Positions 1 to 8,568 of a stretch of 64,000 nucleotides of DNA are shown piece by piece. The first letter of the stretch is position 1, and every line of letters begins with the position of its first letter. The DNA is from Streptomyces sp. CC208A (GTDB taxonomy: Bacteria > Actinomycetota > Actinomycetes > Streptomycetales > Streptomycetaceae), in the NCBI RefSeq assembly GCF_030010625.1, contig NZ_JASCXN010000003.1:186001-250000 (forward strand), given 5' to 3'. The notes beneath the pieces are model-generated. The model searched no databases. It was not told the DNA's origin and was given only the letters and a program-made list of their open reading frames with translations. A program made the position numbers and the translations under genes.

Positions 1-1
1 G

Positions 2-418
2 GGCGGCTGCCTGGAGGTCGTCGCCCAACTCCTCATGGCGGGAGGGGAGATCGCGGAGCCGGAGGCGTACGAGGGCGGGGTGCTGTTCCTGGAGACCTCC
101 GAGCTGCTGCCCACCGCCGACGAGGTCTTCCGCGTCCTGCGGGCCATGGGGGAGCGGGGCCTCCTCGGCCGCTTCTCCGCCCTCCTCATGGGCCGGGCCC
201 GCGCCTGGTCCTTCGACACTCCCAACGACCCCGCCGCCCGGGCCGCCCACCGCGAGGCCCAGCACGCCGCCGTGCTCCGCGCCCTCGACACCTACGCCCC
301 CGACACCATGGCCGTTCTCGACGTGGACCTCGGGCACACCGACCCGCAGGTGGTGATCCCGTACGGCGGGACGATCCGCGTCGACGGACCCGCCCGCCGG
401 ATCACCGTCACCTACTGA
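2..418 (+). CDS. LD-carboxypeptidase-like S66 peptidase, C-terminal part
   Basis: The frame is open from the left edge, so only about the last 138 residues are seen and the start lies outside the window. The visible part begins GGCLEVVAQLL and carries VLFLETSEL, RGLLGRFSALLMGRA and VVIPYGGTIRVDG. These are the C-terminal signatures of the S66 family (LD-carboxypeptidase / MccF microcin-immunity type), including the ETSE glutamate and the H/D-rich VDLGHTDPQVVIPYGG stretch near the catalytic histidine. Family members are serine peptidases that cleave LD bonds in murein peptides or inactivate peptidyl-nucleotide antibiotics. Which substrate applies here cannot be told from the C-terminus. The end is followed by about 90 bp of leader before the next gene. 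Confidence 0.85.
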   Translation, partial: GGCLEVVAQLLMAGGEIAEPEAYEGGVLFLETSELLPTADEVFRVLRAMGERGLLGRFSALLMGRARAWSFDTPNDPAARAAHREAQHAAVLRALDTYAPDTMAVLDVDLGHTDPQVVIPYGGTIRVDGPARRITVTY

Positions 419-508
419 CCGCCGTCACCGTCCGGCCGAGGCGGTGACGACAGGCCCGGTGGCGGCCGGCGGGAAGGGCTGAGACGCGGATCACGCCACC
501 GCACCCTT

Positions 509-525
509 GTTCGGCAATGCCGAAC
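509..525. promoter_or_regulatory. 17-bp inverted repeat, candidate operator
   Basis: GTTCGGCA-a-TGCCGAAC has perfect 8-bp arms around one base, centred about 64 bp upstream of the alpha/beta hydrolase start. Its position fits a repressor site overlapping a promoter. No regulator gene lies beside it, so the binding protein is unknown. Confidence 0.45.
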
Positions 526-580
526 GCGGCGTACGGTGGCGTGACCGATCAGCGAGCGGGCAGAGGAGCCGGAGCACGCC

Positions 581-1432
581 ATGTTCACCTTCACCTCCCA
601 GGACGGCGTCCGCATCCACGTCCACACCTGGCTCCCCGAGGGCCCGGTCCGCGGCGTCGTGCAGATCGCGCACGGCATGGGCGAACACGCCCTGCGCTAC
701 GCCCCGCTCGCCGAACACCTCACCGCCCGGGGGTACGCCGTCTACGCGGCCGACCAGCGCGGCCACGGCCGGTCCATGCACGCGGGCCCGGGCCACCTGG
801 GCGCCGACGGCTGGAACCTCCTGGTCTCCGACCTCGCCGTCCTCACCCGCACCGCCCGCGACCGCCACCCCGGCGTCCCGGTCGTCCTCCTCGGCCACAG
901 CATGGGCTCGTTCGCCGCCCAGCAGTACCTCCTCGACCACGCGGAGCTCGTCGACGGGGTCGCCCTCTCCGGCACCACCGCCGTCGACGCCCTCCTCGCC
1001 GCCCTGGCCGAGGCCCCCGGAGCGGGCGGCGGCCCCTTCGACGCGTTCAACGCCCCCTTCGCCCCCGCCCGCACCGAGGCCGACTGGCTCAGCCGTGACG
1101 AGAAGCAGGTCGACGCCTACCTCGCCGACCCGCTCTGCGGCTTCGGCCTCGACCTCCAGGGGCTCGCCGACATGGCGGGGGCCGCCGGCCGGCTCGCCGC
1201 CCCCGCCGGCCTCCCCGCCGCCCTCCCGGTCGCCCTCTTCGTCGGCGACCGCGACCCGCTCAACGGCGGCCTCGCCCACAGCGACCTGCTGGTCTCCCGC
1301 TACCGCGAGGCCGGCCTCACCGACCTCGCCTACCACCGCTACGAGGGCGCCCGGCACGAGGTCCTGAACGAGACCAACCGCGACGAGGTCGTGGCCGACC
1401 TCACCGCCTGGATCGAGCGCGTCACCGGCTGA
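581..1432 (+). CDS. Alpha/beta hydrolase, monoacylglycerol-lipase-like
   Basis: A 283-residue serine hydrolase of the Hydrolase_4 (lysophospholipase / monoacylglycerol lipase) type with no signal peptide, so probably cytoplasmic. The triad is visible: Ser107 in GHSMGS, Asp225 in GDRDP and His259 in GARHEVLNE. HGMGEH (31-36) forms the oxyanion region and ADQRGHGRS (57-65) is the family's lid-adjacent motif. The ATG at 581 is chosen because gaggag lies about 15 bases upstream. A perfect inverted repeat 64 bp upstream may control it, and a short hairpin follows the stop. Likely substrates are medium- or long-chain acylglycerols; this comes from family membership, not from residues that set specificity. 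Confidence 0.9.
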   Translation: MFTFTSQDGVRIHVHTWLPEGPVRGVVQIAHGMGEHALRYAPLAEHLTARGYAVYAADQRGHGRSMHAGPGHLGADGWNLLVSDLAVLTRTARDRHPGVPVVLLGHSMGSFAAQQYLLDHAELVDGVALSGTTAVDALLAALAEAPGAGGGPFDAFNAPFAPARTEADWLSRDEKQVDAYLADPLCGFGLDLQGLADMAGAAGRLAAPAGLPAALPVALFVGDRDPLNGGLAHSDLLVSRYREAGLTDLAYHRYEGARHEVLNETNRDEVVADLTAWIERVTG

Positions 1433-1440
1433 CCGGGCCC

Positions 1441-1462
1441 GCCCGGCGGCTTCGCCGGAGGC
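1441..1462 (+). terminator. Short GC hairpin after the hydrolase gene
   Basis: CCGGCG-gctt-CGCCGG lies 10 bp after the stop codon at 1432. There is no U-tract, as is common in Streptomyces terminators. It is a weak candidate. Confidence 0.4.
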
Positions 1463-1494
1463 CGTTGTCAGTGGCGCCCCCTACGGTTCAGATC

Positions 1495-2937
1495 ATGACG
1501 ACGACCTATCTGGAGCTGTCGCAGGACGGCGGCGGTGCCCACAAGTTCTACGAAGTGACCGTCCAGGGCCTTGAGGTGGCGGTCCGTTACGGCCGGATCG
1601 GCGCGACCGGACAGATCCAGCGCTCCTCCTTCGCGACCGCCGAGAAGGCGCAGGCCGCGGCGGCGAAGAAGATCGGCGAGAAGGTCCGCAAGGGCTACGC
1701 CCCGGCGGTCCCCGGGCAGCGCGCCGCCCGGGCCGTCACCCGCCGCGCGGTCGGCTCCGCGCCCTCCACGGCCCGGGCCGTCGCCCCCGTCCTGTGGCGC
1801 TTCCGCACCGGCTCCGCCGCCTTCGGCATCCACGTGGACGAGGAGCGGATCTGGGTGGGCAATCAGGCGGGAGACGTCTTCACCCTCGCCCACGGAGGCG
1901 AGGTGCTGGCCCGCTTCAGCCTGCCGGACGGCGTGAAGTGCCTGGTCGCCGACGACTTCTGGATCTACGCGGGCTGTGACGACGGCAAGGTCTACGACCT
2001 CTCCTCCAAGCTGCCGTTCGCCGCCTACGACATCACCGCCGACGTCGACATCTTCTGGCTCGACATCCACGAGGGCGTCCTCGACGTGGCCGACCGCGCC
2101 GGCCGGCTCACCGTCATCGACCACGAGGACGAGCACCAGTGGTCCCGCTCCGGCCGCGGCGAGTACGCCTGGATGGTCCGGGCGGACGCCCGCGCCGTCT
2201 ACTACGGAGACACGAGCGGCGTGACCGCGTACGCGGCGGACGGCTCGGGCGAGCTGTGGCACACCGCCACCGACGGCGCGGTGCTGTTCGGCTGGCAGGA
2301 GGACACCGCCGTCTACGCGGGCACGGGCCGCAAGAAGGTGCAGCGGCTGGCGAAGCGGGACGGCAGGACAGAAGCCGTCTACGGCTGCGACGCGACGGTG
2401 TACTCGTGCGCCACCTCGCCCGGTGGGCGGTTCGTCTTCGCAGGCGACTCGGCCTCCTCCGTCTACTGCTTCGCCGAGGACGGCACCCGGCTGTGGAAGC
2501 TGGGCACCGGCGGCGGTTCCGCCCTCTCCATGCAGTACCGCGACGAGCGGCTGTACCTGGTGACCACCGACGGCTCGCTGGTCTGCGTCGACGCGAGCGA
2601 GGCGGCGATCGAGGCCGCCCAGCAGGGCAGTGTCCCGGTCGTACGGGACGTCAAACTGGCCGCCGCGCTGCCCACGTACACCCCGGCGACCACCGTGTCC
2701 GCCGTCGCCTCCGTCGGTTCGGTGGGCGAGGCGCCGGCCGGCTCGATCGTCGTGGAGTGCGTCCAGGACGGCGGCCGGACCCGGGTCCGGGTGGTCACCC
2801 CGGGCTACGAGCCGTCGTGGAACGTGCAGTTCCCGCGCGCGATCCGGGAGCCCGGCGTGCGGTACGTGGTGGAGGCGCTGCACCCGGCGGTGGGCGGCTT
2901 CTACCGGGTCCGCGGCGAGATCCGGCGGCTGCTGTGA
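1495..2937 (+). CDS. WGR-domain protein with PQQ-like beta-propeller
   Basis: About 480 residues. The first 70 match the WGR fold found in bacterial DNA-associated and PARP proteins (YLELS, KFYEV, VRYGRIGATGQ; the W of WGR is Y here). A roughly 300-residue repeat region follows with blades such as RIWVGNQAGDVFTL, WIYAGCDDGKVYDL and RFVFAGDSASSVYCF, typical of WD40/PQQ-like propellers. The final 70 residues look like a small beta domain. An in-frame TTG lies at 1465, but the ATG at 1495 places the WGR domain at the N-terminus as in homologues. No enzymatic motif is seen, so a sensing or scaffolding role is inferred. It is translationally coupled to the next gene. Confidence 0.75.
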   Translation: MTTTYLELSQDGGGAHKFYEVTVQGLEVAVRYGRIGATGQIQRSSFATAEKAQAAAAKKIGEKVRKGYAPAVPGQRAARAVTRRAVGSAPSTARAVAPVLWRFRTGSAAFGIHVDEERIWVGNQAGDVFTLAHGGEVLARFSLPDGVKCLVADDFWIYAGCDDGKVYDLSSKLPFAAYDITADVDIFWLDIHEGVLDVADRAGRLTVIDHEDEHQWSRSGRGEYAWMVRADARAVYYGDTSGVTAYAADGSGELWHTATDGAVLFGWQEDTAVYAGTGRKKVQRLAKRDGRTEAVYGCDATVYSCATSPGGRFVFAGDSASSVYCFAEDGTRLWKLGTGGGSALSMQYRDERLYLVTTDGSLVCVDASEAAIEAAQQGSVPVVRDVKLAAALPTYTPATTVSAVASVGSVGEAPAGSIVVECVQDGGRTRVRVVTPGYEPSWNVQFPRAIREPGVRYVVEALHPAVGGFYRVRGEIRRLL

Positions 2938-3431
2938 GCCAGGACCCGGGCGGCAAGGGCGCGTTCGAGGCGGCGACGGGCGACGGCCCGCCGTTCACGG
3001 GCGACGCCGAGCAGCGCTCCCGCGAGGTGCGGTCCGCGCTCGACGGGCTGCGGCAGATCCGGCGGCTGACCGGCGCCCCGGGCGGCGACGCCGGGGCCGT
3101 ACCGGCGCTGTGGGAGCGCCGGCAGCCGGTACGGGCGGTGGCCCTGGCCCTGGAGGCCGCCGGGCTGCCCCCGTCGGCGGTGGACGCGGACGGGGCGCGG
3201 ACCGCGACCGGCTACCGGGTGCGGGCGGGGGAGCGGCCCGCCACCGCCGTGGTCGAGTGGCTGGGGCCGCCGGGCTCCGGCGCCGCGGGACAGGAGACCG
3301 AGGCGCTGACGGCCTGCGCGGAGGCGCTCGGACGGCTCGGCTGGGAGGCGCTCCTCTACAAGGGGCCCCGCGGCCGCCGCTTCCTGGAGGCGGAACCGGC
3401 CGGGACGGCCGCCGGCCCGGGCCCGTCCTGA
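2934..3431 (+). CDS. Hypothetical protein coupled to the WGR protein
   Basis: 165 residues starting at a GTG that overlaps the preceding stop codon (GTGA), so it is almost certainly co-translated with the WGR/propeller gene. The sequence has a charged N-terminus (KGAFEAATGDGPPF), a helical segment REVRSALDGLRQIRRLTG, and a C-terminal half (VVEWLGPPG, LTACAEALGRLGWEALLYKGPRGRRFLEA) resembling a small alpha/beta domain. I do not recognise the family. No signal peptide or membrane span is seen. The overlap suggests function with the WGR protein. Confidence 0.65.
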   Translation: MSQDPGGKGAFEAATGDGPPFTGDAEQRSREVRSALDGLRQIRRLTGAPGGDAGAVPALWERRQPVRAVALALEAAGLPPSAVDADGARTATGYRVRAGERPATAVVEWLGPPGSGAAGQETEALTACAEALGRLGWEALLYKGPRGRRFLEAEPAGTAAGPGPS

Positions 3432-3477
3432 GCGGATCGGGGCCGGGCCGGCGACAGTGGCGGCGATACCGGGCGCG

Positions 3478-3900
3478 TCAGGCGATCGAGGCGGAGACGA
3501 TCGCGGAGACGGCGATGTTGCACGAGGCGGTCACCCAGACCGCCGGGTGCGGCTCGGGATCGACCAGCGCGGCGCCGAGCTTGCCGGGCGTCATCAGGTC
3601 CACCACCAGGAAGGCGACGGCCATCATGACCAGGCCGAGAAGGCCGAACACGGCCGTGGAGAGCAGGCCCTTGCCGAAGTTGTCGTAGGTGGTCCAGATG
3701 GAGGTGAAGACGATCCCGCCGACACCGAGCAGGGCGGAGCTGAGCAGGATGGAGGCGTTGCGGTTGCGCTGCTCCCATATGAGCCGGCTCAGCCTGCCGG
3801 GGGTCAGGATGTCCACCAGGACGATGCCGAGGATCAGCAGGACCACGCCGAGGGCGCCGTAGGCGGTGGTACGGCCGAGGCCGTTGACGATGTCGGTCAT
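3478..3900 (-). CDS. DUF350-family small membrane protein
   Basis: 140 residues with four hydrophobic segments: GALGVVLLILGIVLVDILTPG, a second with SILLSSALLGVGGIVFTSIW, a third with STAVFGLLGLVMMAVAFLVVDLMTPG (given in part) and a last ending AIVSASIA. The DIL/DLMTPGKL pairs after helices 1 and 3 are an internal duplication typical of DUF350 proteins. The ATG at 3900 is preferred over the frame's upstream extension because it puts the first helix close to the N-terminus. Function of the family is not established. It is transcribed in the same direction as the HdeD-like gene, with a heptanucleotide repeat tract between them. Confidence 0.75.
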   Translation of the reverse strand: MTDIVNGLGRTTAYGALGVVLLILGIVLVDILTPGRLSRLIWEQRNRNASILLSSALLGVGGIVFTSIWTTYDNFGKGLLSTAVFGLLGLVMMAVAFLVVDLMTPGKLGAALVDPEPHPAVWVTASCNIAVSAIVSASIA

Positions 3901-4016
3901 GGGAAGCCGGCTCCGGAGAGTGGTGATCGCGAGCGATCGACGGTCGGGGACCGGCAAAATCTAGCGCACGGATCAAGCCGGTCCGCCGTCTGCCCGGAGA
4001 TCGAGGGGACGATCGG

Positions 4017-4058
4017 GCGGACGGCGGACGGCGGACGGCGGACGGCGGACGGCGGACC
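4017..4058. repeat. Heptanucleotide tandem repeat (GCGGACG)6
   Basis: Six tandem GCGGACG units, the last ending in C, sit between the DUF350 and HdeD-like genes. It is a simple repeat prone to slippage; no function is evident. Confidence 0.9.
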
Positions 4059-4083
4059 GGAGGAGCGTGGCCGGCCGGGCGGA

Positions 4084-4710
4084 TCAGGCGCCGGGCGGCA
4101 GGTGCTCGGCCCGTGACCGGACCTGGAAGGCGGTGACGATCTCGGCCGCGCCGACCGCGATCAGCCAGATCCCGCCGAGCACGGTCAGCACCGCGACCGA
4201 CTCCAGCGGGGAGACGATCAGCACCACGCCGGCGACGGCGCTGACGATGCCGAGGAAGACCTGCCAGCCCCGGGCCGGCATCGCGGGATCGGAGGCCGCC
4301 GCCACCGTCTGCGTGATGCCGCGGAAGAGCCAGCCGATGCCGATCCACAGGGCGAGCAGCAGGATCGACTGAGTGGCGCCCCGGAAGCAGAACAGGCCGA
4401 GCAGGATCGACAGGGCGCCGCTGATGAAGGCCATCACGCGCAGCGAGGTGGTGGCGTGCGTGCCGAAGGCGGCGACCAGCTGCATCACACCGCTGAAGAG
4501 CAGATAGAGGCCGAAGAGCACCCCGGCCGCGACCAGCGAGGCACCCGGCCACACCAGCACGAGGACGCCGAGGACGAGGGCCACGACCCCGGCGAGCAGG
4601 AGTGCCTGCCAGGCCGCCCCGGCCAGCACCCCCAGCGGGCCCGGCGGCACGTCGCTCCGCGCGGACCGGTCGTGCGGCCTGTCGTGCGGTCGGTCGTGCG
4701 TCTGCGTCAT
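4084..4710 (-). CDS. HdeD-family (DUF308) membrane protein
   Basis: 208 residues with six predicted membrane helices arranged as three similar pairs. Typical DUF308/HdeD elements include VLGVLVLVWPGASLVAAGVLF, ISGALSILLGLFCF and VAGVVLIVSPLESVAVL (each quoted in part). The N-terminus (THDRPHDRPHDRSARSD) holds a short HDRP repeat and is probably disordered. In enterobacteria HdeD is linked to acid resistance; the streptomycete role is unknown. The ATG at 4710 is the first residue of the repeat, and no better start exists upstream. It lies divergently from the DoxX gene at 4936. Confidence 0.8.
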   Translation of the reverse strand: MTQTHDRPHDRPHDRSARSDVPPGPLGVLAGAAWQALLLAGVVALVLGVLVLVWPGASLVAAGVLFGLYLLFSGVMQLVAAFGTHATTSLRVMAFISGALSILLGLFCFRGATQSILLLALWIGIGWLFRGITQTVAAASDPAMPARGWQVFLGIVSAVAGVVLIVSPLESVAVLTVLGGIWLIAVGAAEIVTAFQVRSRAEHLPPGA

Positions 4711-4935
4711 GGGTCCGTGTCCTTTCGCTTGCCGGCCGCGTGCCGGTCACCTGCCGTCACCTGCCGGCGGAGCGCGCGAACGCCTCGGTGAAGGCCCGCC
4801 CCAGTCAAGCAACACCGTGCGAACGCCGCAAAAGATGACTCATGTGGCGTATCGGTCGGTGTTCCGGGCGGCGGCGGGGGAGCCGCACGCCGAGAGTGGA
4901 GACGTACGCGTCCCCTCCCGCACCTGGAGAACGTC

Positions 4936-5553
<618 letters not shown>

Positions 5554-5620
5554 GCCACCGACCGCCGAACTCCGTGCGGGGCGTTAGGCTCGCCGCTGAG
5601 GAAGGGACGGACGCCGGGCA

Positions 5621-6535
5621 ATGAAGATCGATCTCACGGACACCAACTCCAGCGCGGTCAACAAGGCGATCCTGCAGGGCCGGAGGGCCGCCGGCACCCC
5701 CACCGTCGGCGTCGTCCTCACCCTGGTGATCGTCACCGACGAGGAGAACGCCTACGACTCCGTGCGGGCCGCCAACGAGGCATCGAAGGAACACCCCTCG
5801 CGCACCCTCGTCGTCATCCGGCGCCGGGCGCTGTCGCCCCGCGAGCGCCATGTGACCCGGCTCGACGCCGAGGTCCGCCTCGGCACCGACGCGGGGTCCG
5901 GCGAGACGGTGCTGCTCCGCCTCCACGGCGAACTCGGCGCCCGCGCCGACTCCGTGGTGCTGCCGCTGCTGCTGCCCGACGCCCCCGTCGTCGTGTGGTG
6001 GCCGGTGGACGCCCCCGCCGTCCCCTCCAAGGACCCGCTCGGCGCCCTCGCCCAGCGGCGGATCACCGACGCGTACGCGGTCGAGGACCCGCTCGGCGCA
6101 CTGGAGAGCCGGGCCGCCTCGTACGCCCCCGGCGACACCGACCTCGCCTGGACCCGGCTCACCCCCTGGCGCTCCATGCTGGCCGCCGCCCTCGACCAGG
6201 CCGGGACGGAGGTCGTCTCGGCCGCCGTGGAGGCCGAGGAGGCCAACCCCAGCGCCGAGTTGCTGGCCCGCTGGTTCGAGGTCCGGCTCGGCGTCCCGGT
6301 GGAGCGGATCGTCTCCGAGGGCCCGGTCGTCACCGCGGTCCGGATGGGCACCCTGCAGGGCGAGATCCTGATCGACCGCCCCGAGGGCCCGGTCGCCCAC
6401 CTCGCCATCCCCGGCCAGCCGAGCCGCGTCATGGCCCTCAAGGTCCGCACGACCGCGGAGCTCATCGCCGAGGAACTCCGCCACCTCGACCCCGACGACG
6501 CCTACGCGGCGGCCCTGGAGGGTCGCCCCTCCTGA
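5621..6535 (+). CDS. opcA: Glucose-6-phosphate dehydrogenase assembly protein OpcA
   Basis: 304 residues, the usual length for OpcA, which activates or assembles glucose-6-phosphate dehydrogenase in actinobacteria and cyanobacteria. Family signatures include MKIDLTDTNSSAVNKAIL at the N-terminus, SRTLVVI, LHGELGARADSVVLPLLLPD (in part), VVVWWP, RITDAYA and LAWTRLTPWRSMLAAALD. The start is the ATG after gacgccgggca. OpcA is normally encoded next to zwf with tal, tkt and pgl; here none of these neighbours is present. It may be the second, solitary copy in a genome that also has the cluster version, which is an inference. The gene converges on the protease gene with 28 bp between stops. Confidence 0.9.
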   Translation: MKIDLTDTNSSAVNKAILQGRRAAGTPTVGVVLTLVIVTDEENAYDSVRAANEASKEHPSRTLVVIRRRALSPRERHVTRLDAEVRLGTDAGSGETVLLRLHGELGARADSVVLPLLLPDAPVVVWWPVDAPAVPSKDPLGALAQRRITDAYAVEDPLGALESRAASYAPGDTDLAWTRLTPWRSMLAAALDQAGTEVVSAAVEAEEANPSAELLARWFEVRLGVPVERIVSEGPVVTAVRMGTLQGEILIDRPEGPVAHLAIPGQPSRVMALKVRTTAELIAEELRHLDPDDAYAAALEGRPS

Positions 6536-6563
6536 ACCGCCGCTCGACGAGGGCCTTCCGGGC

Positions 6564-7928
6564 TTAGACCCGCTGCCAGAGTGCCGGTACGTTCGGCGGC
6601 TCCCAGCCGGTCTGCGCCTGGTGGCCCTGGATGCAGCGGTAGGTGGAACCGCCGTACGTGACGGTGGCACCGGCCGCGTACACCGTGCCCGCCTTCCACG
6701 TGCCGCCCGGCTCGGGCTCGCCCGGGCCGGGGCCCGGGTCGGACCCGGTGGTCCTCAGCGTCAGGCCGTAGTTCGAGAGGATCGGGTTCAGCGGCTGGAA
6801 GAAGGTGGTGCCGCCGCTGGAGCAGTTGCCCGAGCCGCCCGAGGTCACGCCCTGCGCCTGGCTGCCGGAGATGTACGAGCCGCCCGAGTCGCCCGGCTCG
6901 GCGCACACGGTCGTCCGGGTGACGCCCGAGATCGTGCCCTCCGGGTAGGTCACGCTGGTGTTGTGCTGCTGGATGGTGCCGCAGTGCCAGCCCGTGGTCG
7001 AGCCGGAGCGGCAGACCGAGGCACCGACCGGCTGCAGCACCGACCCCGTGACCTGGACGTTCGCGCCGCCCGCGCCCTTCACGTACGGGGTCGCGGTCCA
7101 GCTGCTGTTCGTCGCGACCCACGCCATGTCGTTGCCGGGGAAGACGGACGCCTGGAAGCTGCCCTGCGCGACCTGGTTGTAGCCGCTGGTGGACTGGCCT
7201 GCCCGGCCGCAGTGGCCCGCCGTCGCGAAGCCCTGCGTGGTGCCGCGGGTCACCGCGAAGCCGACCGAGCAGCGTCCGCCGCCGCCCATGTAGTACGCGT
7301 CGCCGCCCCGGATGTCGTAGAGCGGGCGCGGCGCCTCGGCGGACCGCACGGCCCGCAGGAGCTCCTTCGGCACGCCGGTGGCCGCCGCGAGGCGGGCCGC
7401 GGCCCCGGCCCTGGTCTCCTCGACGACCAGCGTGTTGGTGCGCACGTCCACGTACCGCACCGGGGCGTCGGCGGTCGCCGCCCGGTCCAGGGCCTCCTTG
7501 GCCCGCTCCAGCGAGGCCAGGTCGTGCCGGACGAGCCTGGGCGCCGCCCCGGCCTCCCGGATCGCGGCGAGGTCGGCGGTACGGGTGGTGGCCACGGTCA
7601 GCGAGCCGGACTCGGCCCCCGCGACCCAGGCCCCGGCGAAGGAGCCGCCGAGCCGGTCGCGGAGCCGGGCGGCCGTGGCACCGGCCTCGGCCTCGTTCAC
7701 CAGCCGCCGCTCGGCCTGGACCTGACTGAGGCCCAGATCGCGGCCCATGGCGGCGAGCAGCTCGGGCGGCGCCTCGGCCGCCCCGAGCGCCCGGGCGGCG
7801 CTCTGCACGGCGGGACCGGTCCCGGCGGAAGGCTGCGCGGCGGTCGCGGACCCGGCCTGAAGCCCGGCCAGCACCATCCCGGCGGCGGCCAGCGCGGTAC
7901 ACGCCGCACGGGCGTGTCGTCGGAGCAT
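6564..7928 (-). CDS. Secreted S1 serine protease (streptogrisin type) with chitin-binding tail
   Basis: 454 residues arranged as signal peptide (1-31), a long propeptide (about 32-205, with the alpha-lytic-protease prodomain features ELLRAVRSAE and YVDVRTNTLVV), a mature chymotrypsin-like domain from about IRGGDAYYMG (206), a Pro-Gly linker (about 392-407), and a C-terminal carbohydrate-binding module of the chitin-binding 5/12 type (WKAGTVYAAGATVTYGGSTY, then WEPP and ALWQRV). The triad is His239 (TAGHC), Asp267 (GNDMAW) and Ser348 (GDSGGS). This is the architecture of streptogrisin C. The pro-domain acts as folding chaperone and inhibitor in the family. The start ATG at 7928 follows gaggag; the frame is open further upstream but lacks a signal sequence. 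A hairpin adjoins the ribosome-binding site. Confidence 0.92.
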   Translation of the reverse strand: MLRRHARAACTALAAAGMVLAGLQAGSATAAQPSAGTGPAVQSAARALGAAEAPPELLAAMGRDLGLSQVQAERRLVNEAEAGATAARLRDRLGGSFAGAWVAGAESGSLTVATTRTADLAAIREAGAAPRLVRHDLASLERAKEALDRAATADAPVRYVDVRTNTLVVEETRAGAAARLAAATGVPKELLRAVRSAEAPRPLYDIRGGDAYYMGGGGRCSVGFAVTRGTTQGFATAGHCGRAGQSTSGYNQVAQGSFQASVFPGNDMAWVATNSSWTATPYVKGAGGANVQVTGSVLQPVGASVCRSGSTTGWHCGTIQQHNTSVTYPEGTISGVTRTTVCAEPGDSGGSYISGSQAQGVTSGGSGNCSSGGTTFFQPLNPILSNYGLTLRTTGSDPGPGPGEPEPGGTWKAGTVYAAGATVTYGGSTYRCIQGHQAQTGWEPPNVPALWQRV

Positions 7929-7940
7929 GGGGAGTCTCCT

Positions 7941-7971
7941 CGGTTCTCGGTGGGGGATCTGCCGAGAACCG
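7941..7971 (-). promoter_or_regulatory. Perfect inverted repeat next to the protease ribosome-binding site
   Basis: CGGTTCTCGG and its exact complement CCGAGAACCG are separated by 11 bases. In the protease mRNA the hairpin would end right before the gaggag that serves the ATG at 7928. It may be a DNA operator or an mRNA structure limiting ribosome access. Confidence 0.5.
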
Positions 7972-8090
7972 TAGGAACGGCGCCACTCCCGGGGGGAGCT
8001 CCCGAACGACCCCTTCCTCCGCGTTATGGCCCGCAGGGTCAAGGCCTGGGCGTCGCCGGACTGTCGGGGGCGGGGCCTACGGTGCGGTGC

Positions 8091-8561
8091 ATGAGCGTTC
8101 CCGAGGTCATCCCGATCAAGCACGAGCCCGACCACCGCACGTCCACCATCGGCGGGTGGGACGGCGGCCGGTTCTTCGCCTCGGTCACCGCGGCCTTCCC
8201 GGAGGACTGGAGGACGGGCGACGACTGGCAGGAGCACAAGCGCTGGTACGCGGTCCTCCACCGGTTCGACGGGGCGGGCCGGCACCTGGAGTCGAGCATC
8301 GTGTCCACCGGCACGACGGCGGACGGGGAGCGGCGGGCGGTCGAGGCCGCGAGGAAGCTCCTCGACGCGTGTCTGGACGCCCTGCCCGGGCGGTGGTACG
8401 GGGACATCGCCGTCGCGCCCTTCGCCGTACGGTTCGAAGGAGCCCTGTTCGGCCTGGTCGTGGAGGACCACGGCGAGGACGGCGAGACGGAGGAGTGGGC
8501 GGAGCTCCACCCCGACGGGCTGGGGTTCTCGGCCCCTTGGGACGGCGAGTACGACACCTGA
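8091..8561 (+). CDS. Hypothetical protein
   Basis: 156 residues, divergent from the protease gene. The sequence is acidic and aromatic-rich (IGGWDGGRFF, EDWRTGDDWQEHKRWYAVLHRF, VVEDHGEDGETEEWAELHPDG, each quoted in part), without signal peptide, membrane helix or known catalytic motif. Codon use is normal for the host and the frame is open over the whole length with a clear start and stop, supporting a real gene. The family is common as an unnamed protein in Streptomyces, as far as I can tell from its style; I do not recognise a function. The stop is 7 bp from the convergent LysR gene. Confidence 0.6.
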   Translation: MSVPEVIPIKHEPDHRTSTIGGWDGGRFFASVTAAFPEDWRTGDDWQEHKRWYAVLHRFDGAGRHLESSIVSTGTTADGERRAVEAARKLLDACLDALPGRWYGDIAVAPFAVRFEGALFGLVVEDHGEDGETEEWAELHPDGLGFSAPWDGEYDT

Positions 8562-8568
8562 CGGCCAC

